A stretch of DNA of 40,522 nt. Origin: an uncultured Prevotellaceae bacterium (GTDB lineage Bacteria > Bacteroidota > Bacteroidia > Bacteroidales > Bacteroidaceae). The position numbers and the translations under genes were made by a program. The notes beneath the pieces are model-generated. The model was not told the origin of the DNA. It saw nothing but the letters and a program-made list of their open reading frames with translations, and did no database searches. This document shows positions 25,264 through 32,715 of the stretch, piece by piece (position 1 is the first letter of the stretch; each line of letters starts with the position of its first letter). Where the stretch lies: the NCBI GenBank assembly GCA_902792635.1, contig CADBAG010000020.1:1-40522 (forward strand). Reading direction: 5' to 3'.

Positions 25264-25271
25264 TATCTTTG
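25264..25271 (+). promoter_or_regulatory. Bacteroidota -7 promoter motif for the ATPase gene
   Basis: TATCTTTG, 20 bases before the ATG at 25292. It starts exactly 33 bp after the third palindrome and is mirrored by CAAAGATA at 25285-25292. Confidence 0.65.
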
Positions 25272-25291
25272 CACCAGAAAAGTTCAAAGAT

Positions 25292-26458
25292 ATGGAAAAG
25301 CTACAGATTCGATTCGACAAACTTCTTCGAGAGACTACATCTACCTTCCATAGATACATGTATGACAAAATCAATTGGAATGCACGGATGGTATGTTTGC
25401 TCGGGCCACGTGGCATAGGAAAGACCACGATGGTGCTACAATACATAAAGGAGAACTTACCCCGACAAGAAACGCTATATGTGGTCGCAGAAGATCTGTA
25501 TTTCTCTACCCATACCCTCGTTGATCTCGCAGATGAGTTTGCAAGAACAGGAGGAAAATACTTGTTCATTGACGAGATACACAAATATAAGGGATGGTCA
25601 AGAGAGTTAAAGCTTATCTATGACTATCACTCTGAGTTGCGTGTATTCTTTACCGGTTCATCTGTTTTAGATATTGAGCAAGGAATCTCAGACCTCAGTC
25701 GTCGTGTCCTTACATATCACATGCAAGGCCTATCCTTCCGTGAGTATCTTAAGTTGTACCACAACATTGACATACCGGTCTATTCATTAGATGACATTCT
25801 GACACAAAAAATATCTATTCCGACAGGATTCCTCCCTCTTCAATATTTCAAGGATTATCTACAAAAAGGATATTACCCATTCAGAGACAACGACTTTGAG
25901 CAGTATGTCTCTCAAGTCGTCAACATTACTATTGATGTTGACATACCACAGTACGCAGAACTTTCTGTAGCCGTCACACGGAAATTGAAACGCCTTCTTG
26001 CCATTATTGCGGAGAGTGCACCTTTCAAGCCAAACTTTACCCAACTTGGAGGGCAACTCGAAGTGTCAAGAAACAGTATTGCAGACCTCTGTGGATGGAT
26101 AGAGAAAGCCGGGCTGATAAGCCAGCTCAGAGACAGCACTGGCGGAATACAAGGCTTAGGGAAAGTTGATAAGATCTATTTAGACAACCCATGTCTAATA
26201 TATGTCCTTGGGAATCAGAACGTAGAAATAGGTACAGTAAGAGAAACTTTCTTCTTTAATCAAATGCGATTAAATTATGATGTAACCTCTTCTCCCATTT
26301 CGGACTTCCTTATTGATGGAAAGACATTTGAAGTAGGAGGCAAGAAGAAAGGCCAGAAACAGATAAAGGATGCCAACAACGGATTTGTAGTCAAGGATGA
26401 TATCGAGTCCGGCTATGGAAACATTATTCCCTTATGGGAATTTGGATTGACCTACTAA
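25292..26458 (+). CDS. AAA_14 / DUF4143 family ATPase
   Basis: The 388-residue protein has a Walker A motif GPRGIGKTT (38-46), a Walker B YLFIDE (90-95), a sensor FTGSSVLDIE, and a C-terminal winged-helix/DUF4143 part (residues about 215-388) that contains a restriction-nuclease-like fold region in this family (KTFEVGGKKKGQKQ). The biochemical role of the family is not established. The coding DNA is more A+T-rich and less codon-biased than the neighbours, which suggests separate acquisition. The palindrome array upstream is likely its control region. It lies between the TonB operon and the L31 gene, monocistronic on its promoter at 25264. Confidence 0.85.
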   Translation: MEKLQIRFDKLLRETTSTFHRYMYDKINWNARMVCLLGPRGIGKTTMVLQYIKENLPRQETLYVVAEDLYFSTHTLVDLADEFARTGGKYLFIDEIHKYKGWSRELKLIYDYHSELRVFFTGSSVLDIEQGISDLSRRVLTYHMQGLSFREYLKLYHNIDIPVYSLDDILTQKISIPTGFLPLQYFKDYLQKGYYPFRDNDFEQYVSQVVNITIDVDIPQYAELSVAVTRKLKRLLAIIAESAPFKPNFTQLGGQLEVSRNSIADLCGWIEKAGLISQLRDSTGGIQGLGKVDKIYLDNPCLIYVLGNQNVEIGTVRETFFFNQMRLNYDVTSSPISDFLIDGKTFEVGGKKKGQKQIKDANNGFVVKDDIESGYGNIIPLWEFGLTY

Positions 26459-26496
26459 AGAATCCGGTACTTTCCCAATAAATAATCCCCGAAATC

Positions 26497-26528
26497 TTTG
26501 GTGGGCACCAAAAAACTTCGTAACTTTG
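26497..26528 (+). promoter_or_regulatory. Full Bacteroidota promoter for rpmE2
   Basis: TTTG at 26497-26500 and TAACTTTG at 26521-26528 with a 20-base spacer match the complete -33/-7 consensus. The leader to ATG 26603 is about 70 bases and contains the palindrome GCTGAT-T-ATCAGC (26546-26558), a possible protein-binding site. Autoregulation is a guess. Confidence 0.8.
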
Positions 26529-26602
26529 CACCCACTATTGTACCAGCTGATTATCAGCACATAATAGCAAGACATTTATTAATAATATACATAAAGAACA
26601 AA

Positions 26603-26854
26603 ATGAAAAAAGGTATTCATCCAGAAAACTATCGCCCCGTCGTGTTCAAGGACATGTCCAACGGCGATATGTTCCTTACAAAGTCTACATGCAAGACTAC
26701 AGATACAGTAGAGTTTGAAGGCGAGACTTACCCAGTGGTTAAGGTCGAAATTTCCAGCAGCTCTCACCCGTTCTACACCGGCAAGAGCAAGCTCGTCGAT
26801 ACAGCAGGTCGCGTGGACCGCTTCATGAACCGCTACGGCAAGCTGAAGAAGTAA
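26603..26854 (+). CDS. rpmE2: 50S ribosomal protein L31 type B
   Basis: The 83-residue protein begins [19 protein letters not shown] and contains [27 protein letters not shown] and [10 protein letters not shown], the signature of type B (zinc-free) L31. The Cys pairs of the zinc-binding form are absent. It is a component of the large ribosomal subunit. The open frame extends upstream to 26498 but the promoter at 26497-26528 lies within that extension, so ATG 26603 is the start. It is monocistronic, ending in the hairpin at 26887-26929. Confidence 0.97.
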   Translation: MKKGIHPENYRPVVFKDMSNGDMFLTKSTCKTTDTVEFEGETYPVVKVEISSSSHPFYTGKSKLVDTAGRVDRFMNRYGKLKK

Positions 26855-26886
26855 TACTCTATTTTACAAGTATACAGATTCAAGGG

Positions 26887-26929
26887 AGTGCGGTCGGACG
26901 TAGTTGCATATGCGTCCGTCCGCACTTTT
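26887..26929 (+). terminator. Rho-independent terminator after L31
   Basis: AGTGCGGTCGGACG (26887-26900) pairs with CGTCCGTCCGCACT (26913-26926) with one mismatch, followed by a short T run. Confidence 0.85.
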
Positions 26930-26949
26930 GCGTATAATAAACCACTACT

Positions 26950-27882
26950 ATGAAAAACAATTGGAAATCCTTACTGTTACTGCTTTTTGCGCTTCCCTTC
27001 CTCACCTTCTCATGCAGTGAGGATGACAACCTCCCCAAGCCAAAATCAGACAACAATAACGGGACTAAGACTGAGGTCAACGCCAATGCCAACCCCACGA
27101 CGGACAACGCCAATTACGCGCGCCTGGAGTTCCCGCACATCAAAAACGATGGTAACAACCTCGTCATCGTACACTCTACCAAAGAATATGGCATCAACTA
27201 TTCTGTTGAATGGGACTGCACCAAGAAAGCGCAGCGCTGGACATGCTATGAGATGGACGCCTCCAACAGTGCTATCAACTGGAAACGGAGCCAATGGGAA
27301 GGTACCTCATGGGGCGGTGACCCCTTCCAGGAAGACACCGTCATCCCACAACCATACCGCACCACCCTCGCCGACTACAGAGGCACAGGCTACGACCGTG
27401 GACATATCTGCCCTTCTGCAGACCGTCAGAACTCTAAGGATGCCAATGAGCAAACGTTCTATCTGAGCAATATGCAGCCACAGATCAACGGCTTCAACGC
27501 CGGCGTGTGGATGAACATGGAAGATCATCTGCGTAATACTTGGAACACATCTACTTATCGCGATATTCTCTATGTCTGCAAAGGCGGCACCATCGACAAT
27601 GCCTCGCAGATTGCCGGCTATACGCGAAACAGTAAGCTCATCGTCCCGAAGTATTTCTTCGCTGCTATCCTTGCTGTGAAGAACGGACAGTATAAAGCCA
27701 TCGGCCTGTGGTTCGAACACAAGAAGAACAGCGATAAGAATCTGAGCAACTATATCGTGTCCATCGACGAGCTCGAGAAGCTCACGGGCATCGACTTCTT
27801 CTGCAACCTCCCCGACAGCATCGAGAACAAGGTCGAGTCGGCAACAAAGGCTGAGATGCTCAGCGACTGGGGACTGAAATAA
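26950..27882 (+). CDS. Secreted DNA/RNA non-specific endonuclease (lipoprotein)
   Basis: The 310-residue protein has a lipoprotein signal (FLTFSC, Cys22), then an asparagine/threonine-rich linker to about residue 55. The NUC1 domain motif DRGHICPSADRQNS (149-162) has the catalytic His152, the downstream YLSNMQPQ (171-178) and the metal-binding Asn in GFNAGVWMNMEDHLRN (181-196). These are the key features of the beta-beta-alpha-metal endonuclease family, which degrades DNA and RNA without sequence preference. The lipid anchor places it on the cell surface or periplasm. Nucleotide scavenging or removal of extracellular DNA is likely. It starts after the L31 terminator. Confidence 0.93.
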   Translation: MKNNWKSLLLLLFALPFLTFSCSEDDNLPKPKSDNNNGTKTEVNANANPTTDNANYARLEFPHIKNDGNNLVIVHSTKEYGINYSVEWDCTKKAQRWTCYEMDASNSAINWKRSQWEGTSWGGDPFQEDTVIPQPYRTTLADYRGTGYDRGHICPSADRQNSKDANEQTFYLSNMQPQINGFNAGVWMNMEDHLRNTWNTSTYRDILYVCKGGTIDNASQIAGYTRNSKLIVPKYFFAAILAVKNGQYKAIGLWFEHKKNSDKNLSNYIVSIDELEKLTGIDFFCNLPDSIENKVESATKAEMLSDWGLK

Positions 27883-27918
27883 AAAACTACTTCCGCTTTT
27901 CGGGTTGATGGGTTCACA

Positions 27919-27976
27919 CAACCTCGAAGAGGTTGAACTAAGTTAGCCCCATGTGAGGCGTAGCCGAAACATGGGG
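27919..27976 (-). repeat. Two-hairpin dispersed repeat, variant copy
   Basis: Hairpin B is CAACCTC-GAA-GAGGTTG (27919-27935). Hairpin A pairs CCCCATGT (27947-27954) with ACATGGGG (27969-27976). Read on the minus strand the order is A then B, as in copy 1, but stem bases in A differ in a compensatory way (AGGT/ACCT versus ATGT/ACAT). Confidence 0.7.
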
Positions 27977-28005
27977 TTTAAGTTCGGTCTGATTTTGTTG
28001 CAATC

Positions 28006-28087
28006 CGGCCTCGAAGAGGGCGAACATGATTTAAACGCTCATCACATATAACCAGCATCCAGTCAAAGTTCGCCCTCTTCGAGGCCG
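28006..28087. repeat. 20-bp perfect inverted repeat
   Basis: CGGCCTCGAAGAGGGCGAAC (28006-28025) is the exact reverse complement of 28068-28087, separated by 42 bases. Each arm contains the CCTCGAAGAGG core shared with hairpin B of the repeat family. Confidence 0.85.
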
Positions 28088-28115
28088 ACAGGTCAGATTA
28101 AATTGCTCAACCCCA

Positions 28116-28179
28116 AGCCCCAGGTTGCGTCGCTGCGCTCCTTACCTGGGGCTACTCATGTACAACCTCTTCGAGGTTG
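28116..28179 (+). repeat. Two-hairpin dispersed repeat, copy 2
   Basis: AGCCCCAGGT (28116-28125) pairs with ACCTGGGGCT (28144-28153), then CAACCTC-TTC-GAGGTTG (28163-28179). It has the same 64-nt length as copy 1 at 3-66. Confidence 0.8.
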
Positions 28180-28227
28180 ACAGCAGTGTCAACTCCACAA
28201 GCATAAGAACCATAAAAGAAATTACTC

Positions 28228-28527
28228 GTGGGAAAAGTTATCGAGCGCGAGAAGCGCACTATCGCTTTCATGATACGGCTCTACTGCCGTCACCATCTCC
28301 ACCAGCAGGAGCCCGACGAGAAGCATGCCGCACTTATCAACTACTGCCAGCGACGTCTCGACCGTTGTCGCTGGCAGGACAAGAAGCCACCTTGTAAACA
28401 CTGTCCCTGCCACTGCTACGCACCCGAGCAACGCGAAGAGGTGAGGAAGATCATGCGGTGGACAGGTCCTCGCATGCTCCTCTATGCGCCTATGGAAGTG
28501 TTACGGCACCTGCTTGGCAAAGGATAA
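28228..28527 (+). CDS. YgbA-type nitrous oxide-stimulated promoter family protein
   Basis: The 99-residue cytoplasmic protein starts with GTG and reads KVIEREKRTIAFMIRLYCRHH, then KPPCKHCPCHCYAP and REEVRKIMRWTGPRMLLY. The Cys-rich segment CKHCPCHC and these flanks match the YgbA family (PF11756). In enterobacteria ygbA is controlled by the nitric-oxide-responsive NsrR, and the protein aids recovery from nitrosative stress. Four cysteines in a short stretch suggest metal or iron-sulfur binding. Nothing about regulation is visible here. Its neighbour, 66 bases downstream, has its own promoter. Confidence 0.85.
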   Translation: MGKVIEREKRTIAFMIRLYCRHHLHQQEPDEKHAALINYCQRRLDRCRWQDKKPPCKHCPCHCYAPEQREEVRKIMRWTGPRMLLYAPMEVLRHLLGKG

Positions 28528-28538
28528 TTACGATATAT

Positions 28539-28570
28539 TTTGGATATATTTGTAATTATCTGTAACTTTG
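28539..28570 (+). promoter_or_regulatory. Full Bacteroidota promoter for the EamA gene
   Basis: TTTG at 28539-28542 and TAACTTTG at 28563-28570 with a 20-base spacer. The ATG is at 28594, 23 bases after the -7 box. Confidence 0.8.
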
Positions 28571-28593
28571 CCACGAATTAGCAGAAAAGAAAA

Positions 28594-29499
28594 ATGGAAA
28601 TGCCAAGTCATCAGCCCCGGATGGGCTTACGCGTGAAAGGCTTCGCAGCCGGCATCCTTGCCGCCGTCTTCTATGGCACCAACCCCTTGGGCACGTTGCC
28701 ACTCTACGCCGACGGCATCAACTCCGGCTCCGTCCTGTTCTATCGTTATGGCATTTCCGTTGTCACTTTCATCCTCTGGCTTCTTCTGCGCGGCGAGTCG
28801 CTGAAGATCAAATGGGGACAAGCCATCAAGCTCGCCATCCTCGGCGTGATGTTCTCCATGTCGTCGCTCACCCTTTATGAGAGTTTCCATTACATGGACG
28901 CCGGTGTCGCTTCCACCATTCTTTTCTCCTACCCTATCATGACCGCCCTTATCATGGTCATGTTCTATCACGAGCGCATCAACTGGCGCACATCCCTTGC
29001 TATCCTTCTTGCCGTCTCCGGCATCGCCCTGCTTTATCGCGGTGGCGGCAACGGCGGCACAACCCTCTCAGCCACAGGCGTCATCCTCGTGCTCTTCTCC
29101 TCCTTGCTCTATGCCCTTTATATCGTTTATGTAAAGCAGTTCAAGGTCGAAGGCATGTCGAGTGAGAAGTTCACCGCCTGGATCATCTTCTTCGGCTGGC
29201 TTAGCCTTATCCTCTTCATGCTTTTCAAAGGAGAACGGCTCCAACTGCTCCATGGCACACAGTGGCTCTGGGGCATCCAACTCGCATGGTTGCCAACGGT
29301 CGGCAGCCTTTTCCTTATCAATATCGCCATCAAGCTCGTAGGAGCCACGCCCACGGCCATCATGGGCGCCATCGAGCCTGTCACAGCGGTAGCCATCACC
29401 TGCCTGCTCTTCGGTGAGGCATTCACGTTCCGCCTTTTCTGCGGCATCGTGCTCATTCTCTCGGCTGTGATTCTCATCATATTAAGGAAGCAGAATTAA
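28594..29499 (+). CDS. EamA family (DMT) transporter
   Basis: The 301-residue protein has ten predicted helices in two EamA halves, about residues 15-145 and 160-295. Features are the small-residue segments GFAAGILAAVFYGTNPLGTL, FSYPIMTALIMVMFYHER and GATPTAIMGAIEPVTAV. The family moves metabolites such as amino acids, nucleosides or exported drugs. The substrate is not readable from the sequence. It has its own promoter, and the nadB gene follows 48 bases downstream with no obvious promoter, so nadB may be cotranscribed. Confidence 0.9.
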   Translation: MEMPSHQPRMGLRVKGFAAGILAAVFYGTNPLGTLPLYADGINSGSVLFYRYGISVVTFILWLLLRGESLKIKWGQAIKLAILGVMFSMSSLTLYESFHYMDAGVASTILFSYPIMTALIMVMFYHERINWRTSLAILLAVSGIALLYRGGGNGGTTLSATGVILVLFSSLLYALYIVYVKQFKVEGMSSEKFTAWIIFFGWLSLILFMLFKGERLQLLHGTQWLWGIQLAWLPTVGSLFLINIAIKLVGATPTAIMGAIEPVTAVAITCLLFGEAFTFRLFCGIVLILSAVILIILRKQN

Positions 29500-29547
29500 G
29501 ATAATAACCTTCATAAAACAACAAGAATAAAAAACTCCTATAGACAA

Positions 29548-31131
29548 ATGATATATCATTACGATTTCCTCATCATCGGCGGTGGCGTTGCCGGTATGAG
29601 CTTTGCCCTCAAAGTAGCCAAAGCCCACAAGGGCACTGTCGCCATCATCTGTAAGACAACCCTCGACGAGGCCAACACCGCCAAGGCGCAGGGTGGTATC
29701 GCCTCCGTCACGAACCTCGCTGTGGACAATTTCGACAAGCACATCCACGACACGATGGTTGCCGGCGACTGGCTCTCCGACCCCAATGCTGTGGAGCACG
29801 TCGTGCGCAATGCACCCGCTGCCATCAAAGATCTCGTACAGTGGGGTGTCAATTTCGACAAGAAAGCTGATGGTTCCTACGACCTGCACCGTGAGGGCGG
29901 ACACTCTGAGTTCCGTATCCTCCACCATCAGGACGACACGGGCTTTGAGATCCAGCGCGGACTGATGGCTGCCGTGCGTAACAACCCCGACATCACGGTC
30001 CTCGAGAACCACTTTGTCGTGGAGATCATCACACAGCACCACCTCGGCAAGGAGGTGACACGCCGCACGCCGGACATCGAGTGCTATGGTGCCTACGTCA
30101 TCAACCCCGACACGCAGAAAGTCGACACTTACCTCTCGCGTGTCACGCTCATGGCTACCGGTGGTACTGGCGCCGTCTATGCCACGACCTCTAACCCAAG
30201 CATCGCCACGGGTGACGGTATCGCCATGGCTTACCGTGCTAAAGGAACAGTGAAGGACATGGAGTTCGTACAGTTCCATCCTACCGTACTTTATAACCCC
30301 GCTGAGACTCATCCCGCCTTCCTCATCACAGAGGCTATGCGCGGCTACGGCGCCATCCTCAAGCTCCCCGACGGAACGGAGTTCATGCAGAAATACGACC
30401 CGCGCCTCTCCCTCGCACCGCGTGACATCGTGGCACGCGCCATCGACCACGAGATGAAGATCCACGGTCTCGACCATGTCTGCCTCGACGTGACGATGAA
30501 AGACCCGGAAGAGACAAAGAAGCACTTCCCGCATATCTATGAGAAATGTCTGTCCATCGGCATCGACATCACGAAACAGATGATCCCCGTCTGCCCGTCA
30601 GCCCATTACATGTGTGGCGGCATCAAGGTCGACCTCAACGGTGAGAGCTCCATCCACCGCCTCTATGCTGTCGGTGAGTGTTCCTGCACCGGTCTGCACG
30701 GTGGCAACCGTCTGGCTTCCAACTCGCTCATCGAGGCTGTCGTCTATGCCAAGAGTGCTGCCGAGCATGCCATCGCTAACATCGACAACTATAAGTTCCA
30801 GGAGGACGTACCGGAGTGGAACGACTTCGGCACACTGACCAACGAGGAGAAGGTGCTCATCACACAGGATGAGAAAGAGGTCGGACAGGTCATGTCGACC
30901 TATGTCGGTATCGTGCGTTCCAACCTGCGCCTCAAGCGTGCCTGGACCCGTCTCGACATGCTCTACGAAGAGACAGAGGATCTCTTCCGCCGTGTCAAGC
31001 CTACCCGTGACATCTGTGAGCTCCGTAACATGATCAACGTCGGATACCTCATCACCCGCCAGGCCATCGAGCGCCACGAGAGCCGCGGCCTGCACTACAA
31101 TGTGGATTATCCCAAGAAACCGAGGAACTGA
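29548..31131 (+). CDS. nadB: L-aspartate oxidase
   Basis: The 527-residue flavoprotein oxidises L-aspartate to iminosuccinate, the first step of de novo NAD synthesis. The FAD-binding GGGVAGMS is at residues 10-17, followed by KAQGGIASV, the substrate loop HREGGHSEFRILHH and GGTGAVY-type motifs. HGGNRLASNSLIEAVVY occurs near residue 390, and the C-terminal helical domain ends ESRGLHYNVDYP. All hallmarks are intact and length is normal. The stop codon TGA (31129-31131) lies at the outer edge of the left inverted repeat of the DUF559 element, whose homology begins at 31128. nadA and nadC follow in pathway order. Confidence 0.97.
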   Translation: MIYHYDFLIIGGGVAGMSFALKVAKAHKGTVAIICKTTLDEANTAKAQGGIASVTNLAVDNFDKHIHDTMVAGDWLSDPNAVEHVVRNAPAAIKDLVQWGVNFDKKADGSYDLHREGGHSEFRILHHQDDTGFEIQRGLMAAVRNNPDITVLENHFVVEIITQHHLGKEVTRRTPDIECYGAYVINPDTQKVDTYLSRVTLMATGGTGAVYATTSNPSIATGDGIAMAYRAKGTVKDMEFVQFHPTVLYNPAETHPAFLITEAMRGYGAILKLPDGTEFMQKYDPRLSLAPRDIVARAIDHEMKIHGLDHVCLDVTMKDPEETKKHFPHIYEKCLSIGIDITKQMIPVCPSAHYMCGGIKVDLNGESSIHRLYAVGECSCTGLHGGNRLASNSLIEAVVYAKSAAEHAIANIDNYKFQEDVPEWNDFGTLTNEEKVLITQDEKEVGQVMSTYVGIVRSNLRLKRAWTRLDMLYEETEDLFRRVKPTRDICELRNMINVGYLITRQAIERHESRGLHYNVDYPKKPRN

Positions 31132-31175
31132 CGGCCCCACCCCCTCCCCTCCCCCACCCAGGGGAGGGGCAGATT
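31128..31175 (+). repeat. Left inverted repeat arm of the DUF559 element
   Basis: It begins CTGACGGCCCCACCCC and includes CCCCTCCCCC-ACCC-AGGGGAGGGG, itself a hairpin. Its first bases supply the nadB stop codon. Confidence 0.8.
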
Positions 31176-31228
31176 ACCTGGATAAACACATCTTCGCCCA
31201 TAATGAATAAACCTTATTATCTGTAGTT

Positions 31229-31639
31229 ATGGAAGACGACGGAAGGCAACATGGATATGAGACGGCGGATCCTTCTGTTTATTTAAGGCTCAAAGCTTAC
31301 GCTGCTGAGAATAGAAGCAACCAGACAGCAGCTGAGAAAATGCTGTGGAATGAGCTGGGCAACAACAGATATGGTCTAAAGTTCCGTAGGCAACATATTA
31401 TCGACATTTTCATTGCCGACTTTGTGTGTCTCAAATATCATCTTGTCATCGAAGTTGATGGTGGGTACCATAGTCAAAGTGATCAACAAGTCTCGGATGA
31501 ACTGAGAACCAAAGCTCTGGCTGAAGAGGGGTTCAAGGTCATCCGCTTCACGAATGAGCAGATAGAGGCCGATCCAAAGGGCATAGCAGAACAAATCTAT
31601 GATGAGATCTTCAATATTGAAGATTCAATGGATGAATAA
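31229..31639 (+). CDS. DUF559 endonuclease (Vsr-like)
   Basis: The 136-residue protein has NQTAAEKMLWNELGNN near residue 31, KFRRQHIIDIFIADFVC (51-67) and HLVIEVDGGYH (71-81). It is a DUF559 protein, related to the very-short-patch repair nuclease Vsr and the PD-(D/E)XK nuclease superfamily. Putative catalytic residues Asp64, Glu75 and Asp77 are present, so the enzyme looks active. Length is normal for stand-alone members. It is the only gene between the inverted repeat arms (31128-31175 and 31700-31749) and is unrelated to NAD synthesis, so its position between nadB and nadA suggests insertion. No promoter of its own was seen. Expression may come from the nad operon. Confidence 0.88.
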   Translation: MEDDGRQHGYETADPSVYLRLKAYAAENRSNQTAAEKMLWNELGNNRYGLKFRRQHIIDIFIADFVCLKYHLVIEVDGGYHSQSDQQVSDELRTKALAEEGFKVIRFTNEQIEADPKGIAEQIYDEIFNIEDSMDE

Positions 31640-31660
31640 TGAATAATAAATAAAAAAAAT

Positions 31661-32701
31661 ATGAAGACATTCAACGATAGCAAAACCTCTCTTGAAAGTA
31701 ATCAGACCCCTCCCCTGGATGGGGGAGGGGCAAGGGGTAGGGCCGTCAGGTTATTGGCTAAGCAGCGCCACGCTCTAATCTTGGCGCACTATTATACCCG
31801 CCCGGAGATTCAGGAGGTTGCTGACTTCATCGGCGACTCATTAGCTCTGGCACGTAAGGCGGCAGAGACAGACGCGCCCGTGCTCGTCATGTGCGGCGTG
31901 CATTTCATGGCTGAGACCTGCAAGCTGCTGTCACCGGACAAGATTGTCTTGGAGCCCGACCCCGCTGCCGGTTGCTCCCTTGCCGACAGCTGCACTGCCA
32001 AGGACCTCGCAGCCTACAAGAAAGAGCACCCGGGCTATAAGGTCATCAGCTACGTCAACACGACAGCTGCCGTGAAAGCGCTCTCCGACTGCTGCGTCAC
32101 CTCCGGCAATGCCGTGAAGGTCATCAACAGTCTGCCGAAAGACGAGAAGCTTATCTTCGGACCCGACTATAACCTCGGCAACTATATCAACTCCATCTCC
32201 GGCCGCCACATGCTCCTCTGGAACGGTGGCTGCCATGTCCACGAGAAGTTCTCCGTCGGTGCTATCCTCACACTGAAGAAGCAGTACCCCAACGCCGTCG
32301 TCATGGCCCACCTCGAATGCAAGGCACCAGTCCTCGCCATGGCTGACGTCAAAGGCTCTACGGCAAGCATGCTCACCTATGCCAAGGCTCACCCCGAGCA
32401 GAAGCAGTTTATCGTTGCCACTGAGGCCGGCATCCTCTTCGAGATGCGCAAGCAGTGTCCCAACCAGGAGTTTATCCCCGTACCACCCGAGGTGACAGAA
32501 GGCGAGAACGGCATTGGTACCTCAACGACCGAAGGAGGCATCCCCGCGTCCTGCTCCTGCAACGAGTGCGAGTTTATGAAGCTCAACACCCTCGAGAAGA
32601 TCATCTCCTGCCTCGAGACGATGCAGCCACAAGTCACCATCCCCGCAGACATCGCCCGCGACGCCGTAAAACCCATCGAAAAGATGCTATCCCTTTCATA
32701 G
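31661..32701 (+). CDS. nadA: Quinolinate synthase
   Basis: The 346-residue enzyme condenses iminosuccinate with dihydroxyacetone phosphate to quinolinate using a [4Fe-4S] cluster. The three conserved Cys regions are present: Cys78 in MCGVHFMAET, Cys145 in CVTSGNA, and the CSCNECEFMKLNT cluster (298-310). AHYYTRPEIQEVADFIGDS (42-60) marks the start of the canonical sequence. The N-terminus is unusual. Residues about 14-30 (NQTPPLDGGGARGRAVR) are encoded by the right inverted repeat of the DUF559 element. I infer that the insertion replaced or lengthened the original start. No internal start restores a typical N-terminus. Confidence 0.95.
   Translation: MKTFNDSKTSLESNQTPPLDGGGARGRAVRLLAKQRHALILAHYYTRPEIQEVADFIGDSLALARKAAETDAPVLVMCGVHFMAETCKLLSPDKIVLEPDPAAGCSLADSCTAKDLAAYKKEHPGYKVISYVNTTAAVKALSDCCVTSGNAVKVINSLPKDEKLIFGPDYNLGNYINSISGRHMLLWNGGCHVHEKFSVGAILTLKKQYPNAVVMAHLECKAPVLAMADVKGSTASMLTYAKAHPEQKQFIVATEAGILFEMRKQCPNQEFIPVPPEVTEGENGIGTSTTEGGIPASCSCNECEFMKLNTLEKIISCLETMQPQVTIPADIARDAVKPIEKMLSLS
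31700..31749 (-). repeat. Right inverted repeat arm of the DUF559 element, inside nadA
   Basis: The minus-strand sequence CCTGACGGCCCTACCCC through CCCCTCCCCC and CCAGGGGAGGGG matches the left arm at 31128-31175. It is translated in frame as part of NadA. Confidence 0.8.
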
Positions 32702-32715
32702 CCTGAAGTTTTGTG

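Larger units (their letters stand above)
27883..28227. other. Repeat-rich intergenic region
   Basis: No gene was found. It holds hairpin repeats at 27919-27976, a long inverted repeat at 28006-28087 and the two-hairpin repeat at 28116-28179. An apparent frame starting MRRCAPYLGL merely translates the repeat and also appears at the window start, so it is not a gene. Confidence 0.7.
31128..31749. mobile_element. Putative DUF559 element bounded by inverted repeats
   Basis: Left arm 31128-31175 and right arm 31700-31749 (minus orientation) are imperfect inverted copies. Each reads CTGACGGCCC, then ACCCC, then CCCCTCCCCC, then CCAGGGGAGGGG, and they differ by a few bases and short indels. Inside is one gene, the DUF559 endonuclease at 31229-31639. 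Solo relatives occur at 3388-3430 and 15337-15379. The unit splits the nadB-nadA operon. No target-site duplication was clear. Mobility is inferred. Confidence 0.6.

Noticed and set aside
28125-28397. Second frame beginning MRRCAPYLGL
   Set aside because: Repeat translation that overlaps the YgbA-type gene in another frame.
29482-30534. 350-codon antisense frame over nadB
   Set aside because: Shadow of the strongly biased nadB coding sequence, with no recognisable protein features.
31131-31746. Classical insertion sequence
   Set aside because: There is no transposase motif. The only gene is a DUF559 nuclease, so it is listed as a putative element of another kind.
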